From: an uncultured Eubacteriales bacterium
Lineage (GTDB): Bacteria > Bacillota > Clostridia > Oscillospirales > CAG-272
DNA: 5,034 nucleotides
Reading direction: 5' to 3'
NCBI GenBank assembly: GCA_934467435.1
Contig: CAKSLR010000093.1
Span: forward strand, 1 to 5,034
Shown: piece after piece, positions 1 to 5,034 of the stretch
How the letters are laid out: every line of letters starts with the position of its first letter
Numbering within the stretch: position 1 is the first letter of the stretch
Program-made: the position numbers and the translations under genes
Notes under the pieces: model-generated
What the model was told of the DNA's origin: nothing
What the model saw: only the letters and a program-made list of their open reading frames with translations
Database searches by the model: none

Positions 1-31
1 ACTTAAGGAAGCGGCATTGACCCAATCATAC

Positions 32-63
32 AGAAGCCCCGACCGTATCCGGTCGGGGCTTCT
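32..63 (+). terminator. Intrinsic terminator-like hairpin ending an upstream plus-strand unit
   Basis: A perfect 14-bp stem (left arm 32-45, right arm 50-63) closes a 4-base loop, TATC. The right arm ends in CTTCT and is followed by TC, so the U-tract is short and partly inside the stem; the left arm carries the matching AGAAG. This is a common layout for terminators in GC-rich Firmicutes. It implies a plus-strand gene whose end lies at or left of base 1. Stops in the visible stub are TAA at 4-6 in frame 1 and TGA at 18-20 in frame 3, but the stub is too short to choose between them. On the minus strand the hairpin could also act as a second terminator behind the tRNA unit. Confidence 0.65.
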
Positions 64-65
64 TC

Positions 66-113
66 AAAAAACGGGTGTCCATACCGAACCATCAGGTTCG
101 GTATGGACACCCG
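66..113 (-). terminator. Rho-independent terminator of the tRNA-Leu gene
   Basis: Read on the minus strand, a perfect 19-bp stem (113-95 pairing with 90-72) with a 4-base loop (94-91) is followed at once by six T (71-66). It starts four bases after the CCA end of the tRNA. The stem is long and has no mismatch, and the T-run is on the minus side only, so the direction is clear. It ends the single-tRNA transcript and separates it from the convergent plus-strand unit. Confidence 0.92.
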
Positions 114-116
114 CTA

Positions 117-202
117 TGGTGCCGGTGGCGGGACTTGAACCCGCACGCTGTCGCCAGCAATGGATTTTGAGTCCACCTCGTCTGCCATTCCAACACACCG
201 GC
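117..202 (-). tRNA. tRNA-Leu (anticodon CAA)
   Basis: The minus strand folds into a complete class II tRNA of 86 bases including an encoded CCA (119-117). The acceptor stem GCCGGTG (202-196) pairs perfectly with CACCGGC and is followed by discriminator A (120). The anticodon arm is GTGGA / TCCAT with loop CTCAAAA (171-165), which gives anticodon CAA at 169-167, reading the UUG leucine codon. A long variable arm with a GCTG/CAGC stem fits the leucine class, and the T arm is GCGGG-TTCAAGT-CCCGC. A matching promoter and terminator flank it, so it is a stand-alone gene rather than part of a tRNA cluster. The A73 discriminator and long variable arm support Leu identity over other CAA-reading possibilities. 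Confidence 0.97.
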
Positions 203-215
203 GCAGAACAGTGAT

Positions 216-244
216 AGTATAGCATATCTTTTTTCAAAAATCAA
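216..244 (-). promoter_or_regulatory. Promoter of tRNA-Leu
   Basis: Minus strand: -35 TTGATT (244-239), a 17-base spacer, then -10 TATACT (221-216). A TG one base upstream of the -10 makes it an extended -10 element (TGCTATACT). Transcription should start near base 209, leaving a leader of about 7 bases before the tRNA 5' end at 202. Spacing and match are what a strong housekeeping-sigma stable-RNA promoter would show. Confidence 0.88.
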
Positions 245-282
245 GGGGCGGCGGTGATTTTTTTGCCGCCGCCCCGTTTTTT
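245..282. terminator. Bidirectional GC-rich terminator hairpin beside the tRNA promoter
   Basis: The arms GGGGCGGCGG (245-254) and CCGCCGCCCC (266-275) form a perfect 10-bp stem with an 11-base T-rich loop. On the plus strand it is followed by G and six T (277-282). On the minus strand it is followed by TTGATTTTTG, which is also the -35 region of the tRNA promoter. No plus-strand gene lies just left of it, so the plus-strand use is unclear. The minus-strand use would stop transcription coming from 283-580 before it enters the tRNA promoter. It may simply insulate the tRNA unit. Confidence 0.7.
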
Positions 283-580
283 GCCAGGGTTGACCGGGGG
301 CGCGGCGGAGGGAACGATGCGGCGGGGGCCGCCGCCCGCCGTGGCACCCTGCGGGTGGCGCTTTGCGTGCGGGCAGAAACATGTCGCGGAGGGGAAATCG
401 GCGCTTCCGTGCCACCCCTGTGGATATTGCGTGGGAGCAGGCGGGCGCATCGCGTAGAGACACGGCGCCCACGGGCTTTCTGTGGGCGCCGTGTCGGATA
501 CAAGCGGGTTGCCGTACTGCCGGGAAAGGCGGCGCGCCGCCGCGCCGTGATAATAATTTGTAAAAAATCCGAGAAAATCA
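283..580. other. GC-rich gene-free stretch, possibly a structured RNA
   Basis: About 300 bases with no credible coding sequence: the open frames on both strands lack ribosome sites and read as arginine/proline/alanine-rich low-information peptides. Visible structure: a 7-bp hairpin at 319-335 (GCGGCGG / CCGCCGC, triloop GGG), CACCC/GGGTG at 345-357, and nested 7-base complementary pairs 315-321 with 446-452, 334-340 with 440-446 (the two share base 446, so not both in full), and 341-347 with 409-415. A strong hairpin at 459-495 follows. The stretch turns A/T-rich from about 549, leading into the operon promoter. I do not recognise tmRNA, RNase P RNA, SRP RNA, a T-box or a known riboswitch here. 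GC-rich DNA makes short pairings easily, so the RNA idea is weak. Confidence 0.3.
459..495. repeat. Perfect 14-bp inverted repeat (hairpin) without T-tract
   Basis: GACACGGCGCCCAC (459-472) and its exact reverse complement (482-495) enclose a 9-base loop, GGGCTTTCT. Neither side has a convincing T-run: the plus side continues GGATACAAG, the minus side TCTACGCG. A normal intrinsic terminator is therefore not well supported. It could be part of a structured RNA, a weak terminator, or a copy of a dispersed extragenic palindrome; a single window cannot tell these apart. Confidence 0.6.
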
Positions 581-609
581 TTGCAACCGAGGGGAAAATC
601 GTATATAAT
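581..609 (+). promoter_or_regulatory. Operon promoter (sigma-A type)
   Basis: -35 TTGCAA (581-586), a 17-base spacer and a consensus -10 TATAAT (604-609) lie in an A/T-rich island that begins near 549 and contrasts with the GC-rich flanks. Transcription should start near 616, giving a short leader of about 27 bases before the TTG start at 643. The leader has room for the ribosome site but not for an attenuator or riboswitch, so any regulation would act at the promoter. No clear operator palindrome is seen. Confidence 0.85.
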
Positions 610-627
610 AATCTATCATGGAAACGT

Positions 628-635
628 AGGGAGGG
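628..635 (+). promoter_or_regulatory. Ribosome binding site that fixes a TTG start
   Basis: AGGGAGGG lies 7 bases before TTG at 643-645 and downstream of the predicted transcription start, and is the only good Shine-Dalgarno match in the short leader. It supports TTG 643 over upstream starts. The ATG at 618-620 precedes it and opens a three-codon frame (M-E-T-stop), so it is not the gene start. Confidence 0.8.
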
Positions 636-642
636 CGGTTCT

Positions 643-1572
643 TTGTACGAAGATCAGAACGATACCGACCGCCTGCGGGCGGGGCTTTATGACTGTGACC
701 GGCGTCTTGCGCGGGAATGGGAAAAGCGCGCGGCACTGCTTGACGAATGGGCAGAGCAGGACGCCCGTGCGTTTCTTTTATCCGATCTGCCGTTTTCCGA
801 ACGGTTTGCCCGGTTACCGTCCGGGTTTCCCGCGTTTTCGTTGCCGTCGGACACCCCGGAGGGCGCCCGCGCCGCGCTGTTGCTTGCCGCAGGCGGCGGT
901 ACCGCCGCGCTGCGCCCCGCCTACATCCGTGCGCTGCTTGCCCGGTTGCGCGAGGGGGGGTGTAATGTCACCCCTGCCGACCTGTTGCCGGTCGGGGCGC
1001 CGGAAAACGAACGGATTTCCTACGTCAAAAGCCCTTTGGCAGACGAGGCGTACTATCTGTTTGCCGCCGGGCTGACCGCGCCGACCGTGCAATATGCCGA
1101 CCGCTTCCGCAGTTGCTGCGAAGATGTGGCAAACGGCACTGTCGGTTACTGCATTCTGCCCTACGAAAACACAGACGGCGTTCTTTCTTCCCTTGCCGCG
1201 CTGGCGGACCGCTACCGGCTGTGCTGCTCGGCGTTCTGCCGCGTCTTTCACGCGGACGGTGCCAACGTCACCCACTTTGCCCTGTACAGCAAAACCATTC
1301 CCCCGCCCGGAGAAGGCGGCACTTACCGCCTGCGGCTTTCGCTTTCCTGCCCGGACGGGAGGGAGGTATCTTCTCACCTGCTGGCTGCCGCTGCCCACGG
1401 AACGGAGGTTGTGCACCTTTCCGCCCTGCCGCCGGAGGAGGGCGAGGGCGGGCTGCTCTGCCACCTGACGGTGCGCCTTTCCTACCCGCAACTTTTGCCG
1501 TATCTTACCGACCTTGCCGTATTCGGCAACGCGGTGGTCTTTCACGGATTATATAAGGAGTCTGCCATATGA
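643..1572 (+). CDS. Degenerate chorismate mutase/prephenate dehydratase-like protein with ACT-like C-terminus
   Basis: A 309-residue protein of uncertain function, resembling a worn-down P-protein (PheA-type). Residues 8-105 resemble an AroQ chorismate mutase: an LRAGLYDCDRRLAREWEKRA helix (9-30) and a closing helix near 92-104. The active-site lysine region is not recognisable. Residues 125-183 match the first lobe of prephenate dehydratase: an ISYVKSPLADEAY strand/helix, then CCEDVANGTVGYCILPYENT (158-177), like the family's ...G..DYGVLPIENS. VTHFALYSKTI (209-219) sits where the catalytic Thr-Arg-Phe motif would be, but reads Thr-His-Phe. Residues 226-305 look like an ACT domain, but GAL and ESRP, the usual Phe-binding signatures, are absent. 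Only about 95 residues cover a dehydratase domain that is normally about 180, so the second lobe seems missing. It starts at TTG with an AGGGAGGG site and its own promoter, is intact and is translationally coupled to the next gene. It is probably not an active dehydratase; a sensor or structural role is inference. Confidence 0.8.
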   Translation: MYEDQNDTDRLRAGLYDCDRRLAREWEKRAALLDEWAEQDARAFLLSDLPFSERFARLPSGFPAFSLPSDTPEGARAALLLAAGGGTAALRPAYIRALLARLREGGCNVTPADLLPVGAPENERISYVKSPLADEAYYLFAAGLTAPTVQYADRFRSCCEDVANGTVGYCILPYENTDGVLSSLAALADRYRLCCSAFCRVFHADGANVTHFALYSKTIPPPGEGGTYRLRLSLSCPDGREVSSHLLAAAAHGTEVVHLSALPPEEGEGGLLCHLTVRLSYPQLLPYLTDLAVFGNAVVFHGLYKESAI

Positions 1573-1865
1573 AACAACACCTCACATACCAAACCCGCGG
1601 AACCTGCTCCCGCGCGATCGAAGTGGAACTGGAGGACGGCGTGATCGTGCGCGTCCGCTTTGTCGGGGGCTGCCCCGGCAACACGCTCGGCATCAGCAAA
1701 CTGGTGGTCGGCATGCGGGCGGACGAGGTGATTGCCCGCCTGAAGGGGAACCGCTGCGGGGGAAAACCTACCTCCTGCCCCGACCAACTGGCGCTGGCGC
1801 TGGAAGAATGCCTTGCCGGCAACACGAGTGAAACAGAACCGAAAAAAGAAAGGGAACGGATATGA
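1569..1865 (+). CDS. TSCPD-domain four-cysteine protein (TIGR03905-type)
   Basis: A small soluble protein of 98 residues with no signal peptide or membrane segment. The TSCPD signature is present as CGGKPTSCPDQL (63-74), preceded by FVGGCPGN (31-38) and GTCSRAIEV (11-19). Cysteines 13, 35, 63 and 70 fit the four-cysteine pattern of this stand-alone family, and C81 is extra. Related TSCPD domains occur at the C-terminus of B12-dependent ribonucleotide reductases, where they are thought to bind metal or nucleic acid; the stand-alone family has no established function. Metal binding by the four cysteines is inference. It starts at ATG, overlapping the previous stop as ATGA, with AAGGAG (1555-1560) 8 bases upstream. 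Residues 84-98 form a charged tail (ETEPKKERERI) beyond the conserved core, and its DNA also holds the ribosome site of the next gene, so the tail may exist partly for that reason. Confidence 0.92.
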   Translation: MKQHLTYQTRGTCSRAIEVELEDGVIVRVRFVGGCPGNTLGISKLVVGMRADEVIARLKGNRCGGKPTSCPDQLALALEECLAGNTSETEPKKERERI

Positions 1866-3589
1866 ACGAACAGACCGAATTCCGCCGCTGGGAAACCTCC
1901 GGCAAACTGAATGACGAGGAACTTGCGGAACTTGCCGCCCTCAAAGAACAGCCCGATTTGCTTTCCCTGCACTTCGGCACCACCCTCTCCTTCGGCACGG
2001 CAGGGCTGCGCGGCATTATGGCGATGGGCCCCGCCTGCATGAACCGCTTTACCGTTGCGCAGGCAACCCAGGGGCTTGCCAACCTGATTCTGCGGGAAAA
2101 CGGCGCCGCACGCGGCACCGCCATTGCCTACGATACCCGCAACCATTCTGCGCTGTTTGCGCGCATTGCGGCGTGCGTACTGGCGGCAAACGGCATCCGC
2201 GTTTACCTGTTTGACGGTCCGCGCCCGACGCCCGAACTTTCGTTTGCCGTGCGGCACTATGCCTGCCTTGCCGGCATCAATATCACCGCTTCCCACAACC
2301 CGAAGGAATATAACGGCTACAAAGTGTATTGGGAAGACGGCGCCCAACTGCCGCCCGATCATGCCGACACCGTGAGTGCCGAGATCGACAAGATTGACAT
2401 TTTCACGGGCGTTTTGCAGACCGATTTTGCCGCCGCACAGGATAAGGGACTGATTACCCTGCTCTCGGAGGAGACCGATGCCGCTTACCTTGACGCGGCG
2501 CGGCAGTCCGCCGTCTGCCCTTCCCTTCTGCGGGAACTCGGCAGCGACCTGAAGATTGTTTACACGCCCCTGCACGGCACGGGACGGATTCTCGTTCCCC
2601 GCATCCTGCGGGAGGCAGGGCTTTCCAACCTTTACACGGTAGAAGAACAGATGGTGCCGGACGGCAACTTCCCCACGGTGAAAAAGCCGAACCCCGAAAT
2701 CCCCGATGCGTTCCGTCTCGGCATCACCCTTGCGGAGAAGGTCGGCTCCGATCTTGTGATTGCAACCGACCCCGATGCTGACCGGGTGGGGGTCATGAGC
2801 CGCCGTGCGGACGGCAGTTTTGCCTGCATCACCGGGAATCAGATGGGGGCGCTGCTGCTTGACTATGTCATCACCGCGCGGCGCGCGGCAGGCTGCATGC
2901 CGCCGCTCCCGTATGCGGTCAAGTCCATCGTTTCCACCGAAATGGCAGCCCGCATCTGCGAAGTGCAGGGCGTGCGCCTTTACAATGTTCTGACCGGCTT
3001 CAAGTTTATCGGCGAGGTCATCAAGAACCACGAGGAAGGCGGCGAACCCGGTTCGTTCATCATGGGCTTTGAGGAAAGTTACGGCTACCTCTTCGGCGGA
3101 TATGCACGGGATAAGGACGCAGTCGGCACGACCCTGCTGATCTGCGAAATGACCGCATACTACCGCAAGGCGGGCAAGACGCTTTCCGATGCGCTGGAAG
3201 ATCTTTTCCGCCGTTACGGGTACTACCTGGACGGCACGCATGATATCTACATGGAAGGGTTAGACGGCGTTACCCGCCGCCGCGCCATGATGGCGGGGCT
3301 GCGGGAGAAGCCGCCGGTCTCGCTCGGCGGTCACGCCGTTGTACGGATCGGTGACTACCTTGCCGGCACGGTGACCGACCTTGCCACCGGGAAAACCGAG
3401 CCGACCGGGCTGCCGAAGAGCGATGTGCTCTCTTACGAAACAGACTGTGGCGACAAGTTGATTGTCCGCCCCTCCGGCACCGAGCCGAAGGTGAAGGTCT
3501 ATCTTCTGACCCACGGGGACGACCCCAAATCCCTTGCCGCCAAGATGGACGCCTATCTGGCAGACAGCCGGAAGTTTTCCGAGGGATAA
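1862..3589 (+). CDS. pgcA: Alpha-D-phosphohexomutase (phosphoglucomutase/phosphomannomutase)
   Basis: Cytoplasmic enzyme that interconverts hexose 1- and 6-phosphates, probably glucose-1-P and glucose-6-P, for glycogen and cell-envelope sugar synthesis. It has 575 residues, close to the Bacillus PgcA type (about 580). All four family signatures are intact: GTAGLRG (45-51) near the N-terminus; the phosphoserine loop ITASHNPKEYNGYK (141-154) with catalytic Ser144; the Mg-binding loop DPDADR (303-308); the sugar-binding loop GFEESYG (402-408); and the phosphate-binding loop RPSGTEPK (536-543). FEES rather than the GEMS-type loop suits the glucose/mannose mutase group, but the exact sugar preference cannot be read with certainty, so the symbol is by similarity. 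It starts at ATG, overlapping the preceding stop as ATGA, with AGGGA (1851-1855) 6 bases upstream. The reading frame is complete and undamaged. The coupling to the two upstream genes suggests a functional link, which is inference. Confidence 0.96.
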   Translation: MNEQTEFRRWETSGKLNDEELAELAALKEQPDLLSLHFGTTLSFGTAGLRGIMAMGPACMNRFTVAQATQGLANLILRENGAARGTAIAYDTRNHSALFARIAACVLAANGIRVYLFDGPRPTPELSFAVRHYACLAGINITASHNPKEYNGYKVYWEDGAQLPPDHADTVSAEIDKIDIFTGVLQTDFAAAQDKGLITLLSEETDAAYLDAARQSAVCPSLLRELGSDLKIVYTPLHGTGRILVPRILREAGLSNLYTVEEQMVPDGNFPTVKKPNPEIPDAFRLGITLAEKVGSDLVIATDPDADRVGVMSRRADGSFACITGNQMGALLLDYVITARRAAGCMPPLPYAVKSIVSTEMAARICEVQGVRLYNVLTGFKFIGEVIKNHEEGGEPGSFIMGFEESYGYLFGGYARDKDAVGTTLLICEMTAYYRKAGKTLSDALEDLFRRYGYYLDGTHDIYMEGLDGVTRRRAMMAGLREKPPVSLGGHAVVRIGDYLAGTVTDLATGKTEPTGLPKSDVLSYETDCGDKLIVRPSGTEPKVKVYLLTHGDDPKSLAAKMDAYLADSRKFSEG

Positions 3590-3625
3590 ACCGGACACAC
3601 ATCTCCCGTTTTTCAAGACCAACAC

Positions 3626-3633
3626 GGAAAGGA
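3626..3633 (+). promoter_or_regulatory. Ribosome binding site deciding the GTG start of lepA
   Basis: GGAAAGGA precedes GTG at 3644-3646 by 10 bases, slightly long but usable. No ATG or TTG in frame lies closer, and the conserved LepA N-terminus (IRNFSIIAHIDHGKST) begins only seven residues after this GTG, which fixes the start. The 54-base gap 3590-3643 otherwise holds no promoter and only a poor stem before CCCGTTTTTC (3607-3616). Confidence 0.7.
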
Positions 3634-3643
3634 ACCCGAAAAC

Positions 3644-5034
3644 GTGACCGAAAGACAAAAACACATCCGCAATTTCTCCATCATCGCGCACATTGACCAC
3701 GGCAAATCCACCCTTGCCGATCGGATTCTGGAACTGACCAGAACCGTGGATGCGCATGAAATGGAAGACCAGGTTTTAGACGACATGGACCTGGAGCGGG
3801 AACGCGGCATTACCATCAAGGCGCGCGCCGTTCGCCTTTCCTACCACGCAAAAGACGGGGAGGACTATATTTTCAACCTGATCGACACGCCGGGTCATGT
3901 GGACTTCAACTATGAGGTTTCCCGCTCGCTCAAGGCGTGCGACGGTGCGTTATTGGTGGTGGATGCCACCCAGGGCGTGGAGGCGCAGACCCTTGCCAAC
4001 GCCTATCTTGCCATTGACAGCGATCTGGAGATGATTCCCGTCATCAACAAAATCGACCTTCCCTCCGCCGACATTGCGCGGGCGCGGGCGGAGATTGAGG
4101 ATGTGATCGGCATTCCGGCGGAAGGTTGCCCTGCGGTTTCCGCCAAAACGGGAGAAAACATTGCCGATGTGCTGGAAGCGGTGGTCGCCGGAATCCCCGC
4201 CCCCGAAGGGGACGAGAACGCGCCGCTGCGCTGCCTGATTTTCGACTCCCACTATGACAGTTACCTCGGCGTGGTAGTTTGCGTGCGCGTGATGGACGGC
4301 AGCCTGCGTGCGGGGCAGCGCATCCGCCTGATGAGCAACGGCGCCGAATTCGATGTAGTGGAAGTGGGGGCGATGGAGCCCTTCGGCATGCGGAAGAGCG
4401 AATGTCTGTTGCCGGGAGATGTCGGCTATCTGACTGCCAGCATCAAAAACGTGTCGGATACCCGGATCGGGGATACCGTGACCTTGGCAGAGGGCGGGGC
4501 AAAGGAGCCTCTGCCCGGCTTCCGCGAGGCACGCCCGATGGTGTATGCCGGCATTTACCCGGCGGACGGTGCCCGCTACGGCGACCTGCGGGACGCGCTG
4601 GAAAAACTGCGTCTCAACGATGCTGCACTCTCCTTTGAGCCGGAAACTTCCATTGCGCTCGGTTTTGGGTTCCGCTGCGGGTTCCTTGGGCTATTGCACA
4701 TGGAGATTATTGAAGAACGGCTCGAGCGGGAGTTCAATCTGGATCTGATTACCACCGCGCCGAGCGTCATTTACAAGATTCACCGCAAGGACGGCAACAT
4801 CGTTTTTATCGAAAACCCCTCCAACTATCCGACACAGGATGAAATTGAACTGGCGGAGGAGCCGGTGGTGAAGGCGAGCCTGATCACCCCGACCGACTAC
4901 ATCGGCGGCATTATGGATCTGTGCCAGGAGCGGCGCGGCGAATACCACGATATGAAATATCTGGACGCCGGGCGGGCGGAATTACATTACACCCTGCCGC
5001 TGAACGAAATCATCTACTACTTTTTTGACGCACT
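3644..5034 (+). CDS. lepA: Elongation factor 4 (LepA), 3' end cut by window
   Basis: Ribosome-bound GTPase related to EF-G, with a role in translation under stress or in ribosome assembly (the role is debated in the literature). 463 codons are visible of the usual roughly 600. The GTP-binding motifs are all present: G1 AHIDHGKST (15-23), G2 GITIK (55-59), G3 DTPGH (81-85) with the catalytic His85, G4 NKID (135-138) and G5 SAK (166-168). A beta-barrel domain follows from about 195 to 285 (LIFDSHYDSYLGVVV, GDVGYL). The EF-G-like domain III (ALGFGFRCGFLGLLHMEII, 338-356) and the start of domain V (410-463, VKASLITPTDYIG) complete the visible part. The LepA-specific C-terminal domain lies outside the window. 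The start is GTG; translation is open to the last base. The order G domain to LLHMEI and the MDLERERGITIK stretch identify LepA rather than EF-G, BipA or TetM. Confidence 0.97.
   Translation, partial: MTERQKHIRNFSIIAHIDHGKSTLADRILELTRTVDAHEMEDQVLDDMDLERERGITIKARAVRLSYHAKDGEDYIFNLIDTPGHVDFNYEVSRSLKACDGALLVVDATQGVEAQTLANAYLAIDSDLEMIPVINKIDLPSADIARARAEIEDVIGIPAEGCPAVSAKTGENIADVLEAVVAGIPAPEGDENAPLRCLIFDSHYDSYLGVVVCVRVMDGSLRAGQRIRLMSNGAEFDVVEVGAMEPFGMRKSECLLPGDVGYLTASIKNVSDTRIGDTVTLAEGGAKEPLPGFREARPMVYAGIYPADGARYGDLRDALEKLRLNDAALSFEPETSIALGFGFRCGFLGLLHMEIIEERLEREFNLDLITTAPSVIYKIHRKDGNIVFIENPSNYPTQDEIELAEEPVVKASLITPTDYIGGIMDLCQERRGEYHDMKYLDAGRAELHYTLPLNEIIYYFFDA

Larger units (their letters stand above)
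581..5034 (+). other. Predicted operon: P-protein-like gene, TSCPD gene, phosphohexomutase, lepA
   Basis: Four plus-strand genes follow one promoter. Two junctions are ATGA stop/start overlaps (1569-1572 and 1862-1865), each with its own ribosome site inside the preceding gene. The third junction is a 54-base gap (3590-3643) with no convincing terminator or promoter, so lepA is probably co-transcribed, with less certainty than the first three. In many Firmicutes lepA is followed by hemW and the hrcA-grpE-dnaK heat-shock genes; whether that holds here lies beyond the window. Confidence 0.7.

Noticed and set aside
117..202. tRNA-Leu 3' end as an integration (att) site
   Set aside because: No integrase, no direct repeat of the tRNA 3' end and no foreign-looking DNA nearby; the tRNA is followed at once by its own terminator.
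528..541. GGCGGCGCGCCGCC palindrome
   Set aside because: A fully self-complementary GC run with no loop, T-tract or partner site; expected in DNA of this composition.
92..581. Minus-strand open frames across the tRNA and the GC-rich spacer
   Set aside because: They run through the tRNA gene, its promoter or the terminator hairpin, and encode Arg/Pro/Ala-rich peptides without ribosome sites.
545..586. Divergent minus-strand promoter using TTGCAA at 586-581
   Set aside because: TTGCAA is its own reverse complement, so it also reads as a -35 box on the minus strand, but at 16-18 bases spacing there is no good -10; TATTAT is 25 bases away.
618..629. ATG at 618 as start of the first operon gene
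   Set aside because: It is in another frame and meets a stop after three codons, and it lies before the ribosome site.
355..642. Upstream extension of the first operon gene to ATG 355
   Set aside because: The promoter at 581-609 and ribosome site at 628-635 lie inside this extension, and its translation is low-information Arg/Ala/Gly sequence running through the hairpin at 459-495.
814..1545. Minus-strand open frame of 243 codons opposite the first operon gene
   Set aside because: Shadow of the coding frame on the plus strand, rich in Arg/Gln/Gly, with no ribosome site of its own and no family resemblance.
1505..3241. Long minus-strand open frame of 578 codons opposite the phosphohexomutase
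   Set aside because: It lies antisense to a gene with all family motifs intact, has no recognisable domain, and reads as His/Gly/Arg/Val-rich shadow sequence. Long antisense frames are common in GC-rich coding DNA.
3581..3616. Possible terminator after the phosphohexomutase
   Set aside because: GGGAT/ATCTCCC pairing needs a bulge and leaves only three or four good pairs before the T5 run; too weak to call.

Overview
This 5,034-base window is GC-rich chromosomal DNA. It most likely comes from a Gram-positive anaerobe of the Clostridia/Oscillospiraceae type. This is inferred from purine-rich AGGAGG-like ribosome sites, A/T-rich sigma-A type promoters, TTG and GTG starts, and a stand-alone TSCPD-domain (four-cysteine) protein next to a phosphoglucomutase. 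There is no 16S or other marker to fix the taxon.

Left part (1-282), RNA and signals. A strong hairpin at 32-63 probably ends an unseen plus-strand gene left of the window. Facing it is a complete minus-strand transcription unit. It has a near-consensus extended -10 promoter (216-244), a tRNA-Leu with anticodon CAA and encoded CCA (117-202), and a perfect 19-bp terminator stem with six U (66-113). A GC-rich hairpin with T-tracts on both sides (245-282) abuts the -35 box of that promoter.

Middle (283-580): about 300 bases without a credible gene. The stretch is very GC-rich, holds several inverted repeats including a perfect 14-bp stem (459-495), and has no recognised RNA family. It could be a structured RNA or only spacer.

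Right part (581-5034): one plus-strand operon. It starts at a clear TTGCAA-N17-TATAAT promoter (581-609). The order is: (1) a TTG-started 309-residue protein that looks like a worn-down chorismate mutase/prephenate dehydratase/ACT protein lacking about half of the dehydratase domain; (2) a 98-residue TSCPD four-cysteine protein; (3) a full-length alpha-D-phosphohexomutase, probably phosphoglucomutase; (4) after a 54-base gap, lepA (elongation factor 4), started by GTG and cut by the window edge. Genes 1-2 and 2-3 share ATGA stop/start overlaps and are probably translationally coupled. The mutase serves glucose-1-phosphate/glucose-6-phosphate exchange for glycogen and envelope sugars, and LepA serves translation. 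The roles of the first two proteins are unknown.

No mobile element, CRISPR array, phage gene or defence system is visible. The most unusual item is the first gene of the operon: it keeps the outline of the Phe-biosynthesis P-protein but has lost most catalytic and allosteric motifs, and it is locked into a sugar-phosphate mutase operon.
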